Part shown: piece after piece, positions 1 to 9,881 of the stretch
How positions within the stretch are numbered: position 1 is the first letter of the stretch
How the letters are laid out: the number at the start of each line of letters is the position of its first letter
NCBI RefSeq assembly: GCF_022965805.1
Contig: NW_027331510.1
Coordinates: 806,001 to 870,000, forward strand
Origin: Primulina eburnea
Lineage: Eukaryota > Streptophyta > Magnoliopsida > Lamiales > Gesneriaceae
Reading direction: 5' to 3'
DNA: 64,000 bases
Translations under genes and position numbers: made by a program
The notes under the pieces: model-generated
Told to the model about the DNA's origin: nothing
What the model saw: the letters and a program-made list of their open reading frames with translations, nothing else
Database searches by the model: none

Positions 1-1814
1 TGAAAATTAATATCACCAATAATGCAAGGTATAGAGAAACTCCCTGGATCTTTTTGCTTTGGAGGCATCTTGTTTTGAACTAAAGCGGAGCAATTTTCAG
101 TCAAGTTCACAGTCATATGATCTTCTAGCTTCCGCTTATTCGCCAAAATATCTTTCAAGAATTTTGCATAACTTGGCATATTCAATAAAGCATCAGCAAA
201 AGGAATGTTAATATGCAGTTTTTTGAATATCTCAAGAAATTTATCAAATTGTGCATCTATCTTAGCTTTTTTCATTGCTGCAGGAAAAGGTGGGGGGATA
301 ACAATTTTATTCGGTGCAATAGGTGTAAATGTAGAGTTAGAAGACTTACCTCCTTGATGTTCCACATCATCCTCACCTTGCTTGTTTTTTTTCTCATTAG
401 ACTCAAGTGCTTTTCCACTGCGCAATTCCACAGCTTTCACCTGCTCTCTCGGGTTAGTCTCCGTGTTGCTTGGCAAAGTTCCTTGCTCCCTATTAGCAAT
501 TAACTTAGCCAACTGCCCAATTTGATTCTCTAACCCCTTTATGGATGCATCCTGATTCTGAAATCTCGTCTCGGTTGCTGAAATAAATTTAGTCATCATT
601 TGCTCTAAATTTGACTTCTCCTCCCTAGGCGGTTCTGGCTTGAATCCTTGGTGCATCCCATGTGGTGGACCTCTTTGTTGGCGGTTTTGGTTGTTTTGAC
701 CTCCCCACGAAAAGTTTGGGTGATTCCTCCATCCCGGATTATATGTGTTTGAATACGGGTCATTTCTTGGACGGTTCTGGAATACCACTTGTTTTACCGG
801 TGCTCCTTCAGGCACATAGAATGGATTTCCGTCTTGGCAATCCTGCACGTCATGCTCACCTCCACACTTATCACAGAATATCTCTTGCAGACGCATAGCC
901 GATCCACTCGCACTCATCCCATCAATCTTTCTGTTCAAAGCCTCTAACTGTGCTGATACCGCAGACAAATCAGTAACTTGATTAACTCCAGCACCTCGTC
1001 TCTGCCTATCAGACTGAGGCTGATAGCTACTAGCAGCCATCTCCTCTAATAACTCATATCCTTCCTCAGCCGTCTTTCTCAGTAAGTTACCACAGGCAGC
1101 AGCATCTATCATAGTACGGTTAGAAGTAAGCAGACCGTAGTAGAAAGTTTGAACAACTAACCCAAGAGGTAGCTCGTGGTGGGGACATCTCCTCAACAAG
1201 TCCTTATAGCGCTCCCATGCCTCGTAAAGTGACTCGTTCTCATATTGAGCAAACGTAGTAATGTCGGCTCTAAGCTTCATGGTCTTCGACGGAGGAAAGT
1301 ACTTGATCAAGAATGTCTTTGCCATATCCTCCCATGTAGTGATAGACCCTACAGGCAAACAATTTAACCACGACCTAGCTTTATCTCTCAGTGAAAAAGG
1401 AAATAGACGTAAACGTACAGCATCATCAGAAACGCCATTAAACTTAAAAGTATCACAAATTTCAAGAAAGTCAGCTATATGAGAATTAGGGTCGTCAAGT
1501 GCACTTCCCCCAAATTGGACAGTGTTCTGAATCATCTGAATGATAGCTGGCTTGATCTCAAACTAATTTACTCGGATGGCTGGTCTTACGATGCTTGGAC
1601 GCGCTCCCTCAAGAGACGGCTGTGCATAATCCAGCATCGGTATTCGCCTTGGCTCCTCTCTTTGTTGCTCACCTTCTATTCTTTCCATTGCTCTTTGCTG
1701 CTGTAGTCGACGTCTAGCTGTGCGTTCAATCTCGGGATCAAAAGGCTCAAGCTTAAACTCGAGTGATCTTCGCATGCACCACAAGAAAGATCTGGAACAC
1801 AATGAGAGTATCAA
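1..1814 (-). pseudogene. Athila-type gag, interrupted by a stop, open at left edge
   Basis: Gag capsid-like protein that would package element RNA. Reading begins near 1814 with the typical opening (FDPEIERTARR), then meets an in-frame TAG at 1563-1565. It continues in the same frame through the Retrotrans_gag core (FPFSLRDKARSWL, AQYENESLYEAWERYKDL, HHELPLGLVVQTFYYGL). A C-X2-C-X3-H-X4-C zinc knuckle (CDKCGGEHDVQDC) lies near 843-880, followed by a long low-complexity linker, and the frame stays open to base 1. A single stop in an otherwise open frame suggests modest age. Plus-strand open frames here are shadows. Confidence 0.85.
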
Positions 1815-1876
1815 ATAACAATAAAATAAATAATACTAAAGAATTTAAATGAGAAATAAAAATTGTGAATCAACAG

Positions 1877-1894
1877 TCCCCGGCAGCGGCGCCA
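1877..1894 (-). other. Primer binding site (tRNA-Asp type)
   Basis: On the minus strand the 18 bases read TGGCGCCGCTGCCGGGGA, which fits the 3' end of plant tRNA-Asp with one difference from the usual Athila site (GCCGTTGCC becomes GCCGCTGCC). It lies 6 nt inside the LTR end at 1901, which fixes the transcription direction. Confidence 0.85.
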
Positions 1895-1900
1895 AAAACT

Positions 1901-3375
1901 TGATCGAGCAAAACTTGCACAGTGAATAGTCCCAAAATTTGTTTTATAATCAAAAGCTCGATTTAGATATCGCAAGTGCACGATAGTCAAGTTATAATAA
2001 ATGTAAGTGAATACGAGTATCGTTCCACAAGGACTGCGTTACAATATCTTTATTTTCAAGTAAATTTCTTTAGCAACGATAGATTGAGTTGATGATTAAA
2101 CTAAAGTGAATTTAATAACTAAAATAATTAAAATGCAAGAACAAATAATCAAGAAATCAATGATTAAATTGGATGAAAATCAAATGAGAAACGAATTTGT
2201 TGGGAATTATCAGTTCACCTACCGCTCGTGTTCAAATAATTATACTCGACTTTTACTCGTGCATTCGACGGAATTCCCTAGACTAATTAATATACTCTGT
2301 CGAGCTATATTAATACTAATCATAAACATGCAGTAATCAAATATCCTCAATTATTTAACAGTTCACGATTGCATTACGTTCTATGGAATCCACTAGCTTT
2401 CATCCGGGTGAATTATCACTATCGACACGTATCCAATTCCGTATATCTACTAAAATTGTAAATCTGTGGTCTATACGATTCGATCCTATTGTCAATTATT
2501 CTATCGAAATCATCAACAACATGAAATAGTCAAGGGAAGTTAGCTAGACTCCAATTGAAATAAGAAAGCACAAAAGCATAAACAAATCACTCATAAAAAC
2601 GTCGCTAAATAATGTTCAACAACGAGTACGGGGTAGGATCCCCTCAAATCCCAACAAATCTAAAGTTTAGCCACTAAAATTCATAATAACAAAGCAACAA
2701 TCTAAGAATTAAAAACTGAATAATGAAAATACTAAAGATGACGACGGATGACGGCCACGACGCGTGAAAATCTCGAAGTCTTCGAAATCTCCATTGCTCC
2801 TAGCCTTTTCTCCAAGAAATCTGATGAAAGTGATGAAAAATCGCCCAAAACGACGCCTCCCTCGTGTATTAGGTCTATGGTGTAGAATAGAGTCCTCAAA
2901 ACTTGGAAACAAATCTTCTTTGATCTCGTCGCTCGCTAGGGCGACCACTTTTTACCGCTGGGGCGAGTGGTTCTCGAATTAAAATCATCGGCCATGTCCA
3001 TGGTCTCGCTGGGGCGGTCACTTTTGACCGCCCTAGCGAGAGGTTCGCGCAAATACTCCTCGGCTGGATTAAAATTCTCGCTGGGCGGTCACTTTTGACC
3101 GCCCTAGCGAGACACTCGCGCATCAACTACTCGATCAACTTAAAATGCTCGCTGGGGCGGACACTTTCGACCGCCCTAGCGAGATCTCTTCGCTGCTGTG
3201 CCAAATAAAATCCCACTTTTCGGTCCAATTCCTACAAAACAACCACAAAATACACGAGATCAGCCATATGCTAAATAATGATAGAAAAATGCTAAATTAA
3301 ACTAAAACAAACTAATATGATGCATGAATGCGACTCGAAAACAACACTAAAAACACGTAAAAACGAGTCCTATCA
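1901..3375 (-). repeat. 5' LTR of the Athila-like element
   Basis: About 1,475 bp. On the minus strand it starts TGATAGGACTCG and ends GCTCGATCA, so it has TG..CA termini. The right boundary is fixed exactly by comparison with the uninterrupted GLE1 introns at 21111 and 46200. It contains the hairpin array at 2932-3184. Confidence 0.85.
2932..3184. repeat. Four tandem hairpin repeats inside the Athila LTR
   Basis: Four units spaced about 72 bp apart (starting near 2932, 3004, 3076 and 3147). Each holds an inverted repeat with arms CTCGCTGGGGCGGTC and GACCGCCCTAGCGAG around a short ACTTTT-like loop. Units 2 to 4 are nearly perfect and unit 1 is degenerate. The arms are GC-rich within an AT-rich LTR. 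Confidence 0.9.
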
Positions 3376-3441
3376 ATGTTGTTCATGAGCACAATTTCAA
3401 TGATATGACATTTATGAACCACAATTGTCTGTCCAATCCAG

Positions 3442-5141
3442 GGTAAGCGAAGAACTTGACAGAATTTCAATAGGCTGATTAAAACCATCTCTGCTATTGT
3501 AGAAAATGTCAGGTCAGTAAACCAATAAGTCTTTCAGTTAGTTGTTCAATAGCTTTTATTTTCTTCACATAAAATATCTTATGTTATGTGTGAATTACAC
3601 ATTTTTGTTTTTTTTTTCAACAGAACAAAAGCAGATGAGTTGGTCAATATAATCAGCAGTCCGGAATATCCTCAGTCCCTCAGTATCCTGTCCTTCGCAG
3701 AAAAGGTACTGTTATTATCACTTGAAGGAGTTATGTGTTTCATTTATTTGTTTGAATATATAAGAGATTTGATATTTAGTATATTTAGGAGGAAGAAAAT
3801 TACATCGTCATGCTCAGAGAATGTCTGATAAATGTGTGTTTACTGAAGGAGTCGTGATGTTTACAGGTGGTCTTCAACTGTGAAAATTCTCAAAAGAGCG
3901 ACGGATTTATTTTTTCCTGTAGTCGTGTCATTGTTCTCGTCACCTCCAAGGTAAACTCTGCTGTGAAGAATTCCATTGCCACTTGTTATCTAATGATTCT
4001 AGTTAGTTATTATGAAATCAATTGTTCGCTACAAAGTCCTTTTATGTTCTCTTCTTTTGTGTAAGACAATTCATCTTTATGCCTGGATTTGTATGCTCGT
4101 GTCCATTGAAGCAGCAATTCAACATGTTGATCCTTGAAAATATGTTGTTTGTTAACTTTTTTCATTGAATACAGATTCCATTAGCTTTGGACATTCTCTT
4201 GGCGGAGTTGAACAGAGTCTGCATGTACATTGTGCCCAAATTTGTAGAATACTCTCCGGTAATAAATCTAATTTGGTGTTTTAAGCATTTGTTTTTTGTA
4301 AGTTTTCTATTTTTCTTTCTTATGGTTTTCTGATGTAAAAGTATGTGCAGTTTCATTTAATTTTAAAGTTCTCTTCAAGAGTCATATGAAATTATTGGAC
4401 TTGTTCAGAAACATTCTTGTTCTCTTTTGGTTTTTTGACAGAACTGCTGTAAATTGTTACCATATTTATGTTATATGTAACATGTATATTTTCAAACCAG
4501 AGAAGCTTATTTCAAAGCTATTGGCTACAAAGAAATTTATGGAAAGATCGAGAGCACTGATAGTTATGTAGAGAGGTTGAGTTCAATCATGAGACTCTAT
4601 GGAGCTTTAGTGCAGGTTTGGTGCTCCATCTCTACTTGAGTTTTTAACCAAAATCTTCCAATACATTTTACTGGTATGATACAAGCCTGAGTTCTGATAG
4701 TCTTGTTTTGACAGACTGAAATTGGTGGCTTTCAGAATCTCCATGGACTTAACGAAGGTTGGGCATGGCTTGCAAGTTTTCTAAATTCTCTTCCGGCTAA
4801 TCTTTATACCGCAGTTGCACTTCAACATTTTCTTGAAGTAAGCTGGCATTTGCCTTTTCACATTTTTTTATATTTGATGCATAAGTAAGAAGTCATTTAC
4901 GAATGTCCAGATGTCTGGATATGCCCTTTACCGAAGATACAGAAATCAATATGACAAGTTGCTGAGGATTATTGCCCGAGACTTCCTCAAAGCACTAAAA
5001 GAAGGCAATTCGGATTCAGTAAATGCCAAGCTGATCAAGGTGAAAACGTCTATAATTAATTACATAGAATCAAGCCAGTTCAAGAAAGAACCAGAAGGAT
5101 TGCAACTGAGAGACCATTTGGATTCGAATGATTTTTTTTGA
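3442..5141 (+). pseudogene. GLE1: GLE1 homologue copy 1, 3' exons 8-14 only in window
   Basis: C-terminal GLE1 domain, which in the family binds the DEAD-box helicase DBP5/LOS4 with IP6 at the nuclear pore. Exons by comparison with the complete copies: 3442-3512, 3624-3705, 3867-3950, 4175-4258, 4484-4615, 4715-4837 and 4911-5141, the last coding MSGYALYRRYRNQYDKLLRI and ending at a TGA. Exon 9 keeps a normal acceptor (CAACAG at 3618-3623). The exon 12 acceptor is lost: the sequence reads AACAT, where the other copies have AACAG, just before 4484. Residue changes in exon 12 are also unique to this copy (for example EIYG for EMDE). Exons 1-7 are either left of the Athila insertion, outside the window, or gone. 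Probably a non-functional remnant. Confidence 0.85.
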
Positions 5142-5727
5142 TGTTCCATTTTTTGACATCTATTGATGTGCGGTTCATCTGATCAATCATGTGCCAATTA
5201 GTGTTGCTGGACTACTAGAACACGAAAGCCAAACGTCGGGAAATGTTACCTAATTTGACTACATCCTCTTGAATAATGGAGATCCTCCCAAATTTGAAGT
5301 GCTCCCAAAATTATACTCCATGACCAAAGAACACACAAAAGGGCGGTTGAGAAGATTTTTTTTTCTTCGCAAATTCGTTGTTCTGAATTGCATTTTTGTT
5401 TTTGCAGCGGAGAGCATACGGATACTACTAGCAATTTTTTTAGGAATTATCGAGCAATACCTGTGGATTGTCAAACAAAATATGGAACTTTTCCGTTGTA
5501 CTACAGCATTATGTAAAACAAGGTAGATCGAATCCCAATTTAGTTATTGTCGTACATCAATCAAATCCAACTGATATTTTGAGCTTCTCTATTTATTTCA
5601 AATATTTCTTTTGGAACATATAAATTTCAAGAAAAAGTAACAAAAATGAGATACATTTGACTCGCTGCTACTGTCTGGATTGAGGGCTCTGTAGCTTGAT
5701 TTGATGCTTCAATGTAATTATTCTTAT
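5142..5727. other. GLE1/RGLG convergent intergenic region, copy 1
   Basis: Holds the 3' untranslated regions of two convergent genes. I see no further gene. The same interval recurs at 22878-23466 and 47967-48555. Confidence 0.7.
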
Positions 5728-8310
5728 CTATGGATACAATTTTATTCTTGTCGTGATCGTGCTTCGGCATATCGGACAATAAACAAGGCCTATTCCACAG
5801 TCACAACAGGTCTGGCCAAGAACGACAAAACCAAAATGATTCAAGATTGCGTCATTCTTCGTGAAATAACCTCGTTATGTAGAGAGAAGTTGGCAATCTT
5901 TACCTGATGTCCACAGCCAAAAGCCATGTCTTTTGAGTGTCTCTTACAAATTGGACAACCCTGACAAAGAAACGAGTAAGATTAGAAATTCAAGAAACAA
6001 AACACTCAAATGTTGAAAACTCGACACCAAACAAGCATTCTACTCAGCTAGCTGTCCGTGTGCTCGACAAGTGATAACAATTGCCCTGCTAGGATTATGG
6101 TGAATCCATTACCTTGTTGTCATACATATTGCTCGATGGTGATTCATGGACAGAATAAAACAGAGTACTGTGCGGAAAACTGCTTGAACCATACGGCTTA
6201 AGTGAACTGCCGCTGGAAGAAACTCTGCCATGAGAAGGTGGCGGAAGAACAGCTCTGCTTGGAGGATTCCCAGTCTGATGGCTGATACAGAAAATAAAAA
6301 TACATCCAGTATTTTATCTCTATACTAGAGTTTCACACACACACACCTACATAAATGCATACATGTGTGTGTGAATGTGTGTGTGCGCGTGAGTGAGAGA
6401 GAGAGCTACTACAATGTTTGATAAAGAATATCCAATCATTACCCGAGTATGTCGAGTTCTATGGTTGCAAGGTACTGAGAAGGTATTTCCATCAGGGCTG
6501 AGAGGGCAAATTCCGCCTCTTTTCTTGAATAATCAATGCTCTTTGACATGATATTTGTGAAATTGACGAACTAGGAAAAACGTAGGAATACGGAATAGTT
6601 TATCATTCCAGCAGAGTTTGCACTAAACATTTGATTTTTTATTACTATGAGGTTTGCTACCTGAAAATTGTCGAATGCTCTTGCTGGAATGTTATCATCG
6701 AATTCCTGCATGATGTCCCATGGGCCATCTCCAACTCCGACAAGGATAATCGGTAAGGGGTATTCACTGCTTTTGAACGTAAATTTAAGTATTATACTAA
6801 CAGGAAAATGGTCTCATTTTGGTTTAATATTACCTAGCTTTTACTATAGCTTCAACGGTTTTCTTCTCCTGTGAGCTCAATTGACCATTTGGTGTATCAC
6901 TGCTTCTTGTCACCTACACGCACATTCATTCGTTATTACATGATCATGAATATTAATACCAACTAAGGATATTTCCCATAAGTCCTAGGCTTTTAATGCG
7001 CTTACTCCGAACATGAAATGCTAGTCGAGCACCTTGTAAATAGGATATGCATTTTTCAGGCATTCTGAGAATATCTGAACTTAACATTACATTCGAGGAG
7101 TTGAGAGGCAATTCATTCCAACAGTCTCTCACTGTGACATCTTTCATAACAAGAACTTAAAGTGAATATAGTCAGTGTACCTGGCCATCTGCGATGATGA
7201 GTAAAACATGGTACTGGCCTCTTTACTTTCCTCAACAATGCTCATAGCCATTTCAATAACCGGTGCAAATGATGTTGGACCTGAAATCAATGTAGAATTT
7301 GTGACTACTCATCATGGAAGACTCAATACAACGAAATTGGTCCCTTTGAACTTAAGGTTTTCATAATTCATGCACGGTTTCGGTTATGCTCACTGGCTCT
7401 ACTCTACCAAAAAAGGTGTGGATGCGAGCACCAGAAAGACGAACCTGAGGAACTAACTGGCGGTATCTGGTTAGCACCTCTTCGAATCCCTCACAAAACC
7501 TTGCGTCTGGATAAAAACTAAAGACATGTTGGTCGTGTGTCGATGCTGCAAGAAAAATTTGGACCGTCATTACAACTAAATGATCGTTTTCTTGTTGATT
7601 AGATATATCCCTCTTGAAACTTTACCATCTCCAAATCCAAAACATGGAATTAGGTTATCTTCATCAAAAGATGACAGGGTTTTCCCAATGATGGTTATGG
7701 CTTGTTCGTAGGGATTTTGGACATTCCCGAGATGATGCAAGCCATTCCGGTTAAAAGACTTGGCTCCTGGTTTTCATCAAAAGTTAGCATAATCCTATAA
7801 ATTTTTCTGAAGGATTTGTCGAAAAATTTATATATATGTTTGAAGTTTTCAACCTGTCCACTCATTACTCTTTGTGAAATCAATACCAACAATTAGATTG
7901 GAAGACCCTAATCCCGACCGGGAGAGGGCAGCCGTTACCTGAGAAAAAGTAAATAATTATTTGGTACTCCATTTATCGAGATGATGTGGATAGTTATTCG
8001 GAATAGAATGCTGAATTAAATTTTTTTGAGCAGAAGTTGCCATTTTTTTTATAAATTATATATGCAATTTCATAATTTTTATAGATGTGACATGGATTAA
8101 GACAACCTAGCATAACCATTCAGTTGTCCTTGCACCGCTAAACCAATCAAATGGAACAAGAATTCCGCATGCAATTCAACACGATGGCCTAATTACCTGA
8201 TCCAAAGTTTGGTAATTGTCATCAGTTCTTGAGAATTTCTTGTCCAGCCGGCGTTGTGGTGCAAGGGTCGACGGAGCATGGTGGTGCAGTGGGGTACAAC
8301 ACTGATGGTG
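5728..8310 (-). pseudogene. RGLG-type copine/RING E3 ligase, copy 1, frameshifted
   Basis: RGLG proteins are RING ubiquitin ligases with a copine/vWA domain. Exons in transcription order: about 8310-8197, 7938-7854, 7766-7626, 7545-7432, 7280-7181, 6913-6834, 6766-6661, 6570-6443, 6281-6113, 5960-5904 and 5811-5728. Copine signatures are SSNLIVGIDFTKSNEWTG, PCFGFGD and [11 protein letters not shown]. The RING is CPICKRHSKDMAFGCGHQ followed by TCCDCG and CPICR, ending KLYP then TAG. Exon 7280-7181 is 100 nt where the flanking phases require 98: an extra GA-like dinucleotide (AGTAAAGAGGCC) breaks the frame after IVEES. Upstream of the first clear exon an in-frame stop occurs, and no MGxxxS myristoylation start is visible. 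Likely a pseudogene. Confidence 0.82.
6332..6407. repeat. CA/TG/GA microsatellite in RGLG intron
   Basis: A (CA)n tract followed by TG-rich and GA tracts, in the RGLG intron between 6282 and 6442. The CA tract has about 6 repeats here, about 8 at 24073 and about 9 at 49164 in the other units. Confidence 0.85.
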
Positions 8311-9881
8311 GTGCAGAGCATGTTAGCCACTATCATCAAATGAAGATGAAAATGTTCTTGGAACTGAGCTTGTATTTCCCATTGATTATTACAGAAAATT
8401 TAGCTCCAAATTCAAAAACGAATCACAATTTGTTTGTAGCACAAACCGTAAAATTTGAGATGACATGTTATTAAATAACATGTAAAATTTGATTTTCCTT
8501 GCAAGATTGGCGAAAGCTTATTGTTATCCAAGACTTTCCAAAAAATTTCTGATGATGAAATTTCGATAAAAAGGAATGTACGTGGATTTTACTTGCATTC
8601 AATTAATTTTTGAAAAATAGAAAACAAAAATCATAACTAACTTTTTTTTACAAGATAATTATGTGCATCATATATGTACATGGACGAGTTGACCGTAATT
8701 TTGGTCAACTACCATTATATTTATTTTGTTAAAAAAAAAGAAATTTGGAGGTGATACAGCCATATCGGATTATAGAAATATCGGAAAAAAATTAATTTGT
8801 TGTGCCAAAACTTTAAGTTAAATATAAATTAGTAGATTAATTTAAATTCAAATCAAATAAATTTGTATTAATTCATAGTTTATTCATTTTATCGAAATCG
8901 AAGAATTGAAATTGTAGGTTTCCCATATAAAATATTAATGTCTGTCGCGTTTGGGATATTGTTATAATGATTTGTTTTAGCTATAATGAGACTAGATTTG
9001 CACCAAATGAGAAACAATTGGAAGGTGAGCGATCAACTCCTGCATTTGTTAGACAACGAATGATATCATGGTTTCTAGTTGGATATGAGAATGAGATGGG
9101 AAGCAAGGATTGTTGATGTCTCATTCTGGGTGCAGCTGCTCTTATCAGATGCATTGGCATCCCGAAGCAGGATGAGTTCGTCGTTCTGCTTGTGAGATGT
9201 AAGGGAGGAATCCCTCTTTTTTTTTTTGTGCAAGACTTTGTACAGAGAGAAAATATTCCATAATTTGAAAGTAGCTATTACAAGCAAAAAAATTGTGCTA
9301 GTGTATTTTATATATGTTTTTAAAAAACATATGACCATAATCTTTTAATTCCAGGATGATTTCAATCCTATTAGGTACATTCTTAATTTGTGCAATCGTC
9401 CTCTAGTCTTGTGCGGTAAACTTTGTCCACTTTCTGTACCCAACTATGTCCCTTTCAGCTCGCGTGTTTTTCAAATTGTCCATTTATTGAATCGAATTTG
9501 ACGCCAAATAATTTTGTTAATATGAGAGTTATCTAATGCTTTCAAAAATATAATAAATTATAATCACAAACCGAATATTAGTTTAACGAAATTTAAACAA
9601 ACACTAATACTTTTTTTAGCTTATGAGTGGAATCGAAATCCTTGTAAAAAATACGCGTAAATTTCCCCATGAAATAGAAAGATACCATCCAACGAGTGGC
9701 CACCATGGTTATTCTTCAGGTGTTTAAGCAGATGGAGAATGATATAGAAGTGTTCGGTCATTTATCGCAGATGGACCACAAAAGTCGAGACCCGCCGATG
9801 CTTAAATTAAAAACAGTACTCATCCTCATATCTCCTCTCGTGATCTTAGGATATCCACTGTTGGGCCAAGCGCACTTCCTC
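8311..9881. other. RGLG/coilin intergenic region, copy 1
   Basis: AT-rich, with no gene I can support. It contains a 21-bp palindrome at 8463-8483 (arms ACATGTTATT and AATAACATGT), repeated at 26207 and 51298, and a GTTGACC/GGTCAAC stem near 8689-8711. The out-of-frame coilin C-terminal motif lies at 9826-9950. Confidence 0.6.

Larger units (their letters stand above)
1..3375 (-). mobile_element. Athila-like Ty3 LTR retrotransposon, 5' part
   Basis: Minus-strand element running off the left window edge. In its own orientation the order is 5' LTR (3375 to 1901), primer binding site, then gag reading leftwards to base 1, where the start of the aspartic-protease region is just reached. A tRNA-Asp-type primer site, a 1.5-kb LTR and this gag type fit the Athila lineage of Ty3 elements. 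The element lies in intron 7 of a GLE1 copy: the sequence right of 3375 aligns with 21111 onward in the next repeat unit. The left LTR and left target duplication are outside the window. The right flank begins ATGTT, the expected target duplication. Confidence 0.85.

Noticed and set aside
2932..3184. Regular hairpin repeats resembling a CRISPR array
   Set aside because: The repeats lie inside a plant LTR, the intervening segments are related to each other rather than unique spacers, and the organism is a plant.
9075..9338. Minus-strand 87-codon open frame between RGLG and coilin (also in units 2 and 3)
   Set aside because: No domain, AT-rich composition, and identical in copies only because the whole unit is duplicated. 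Could be RGLG 5' DNA but unsupported.
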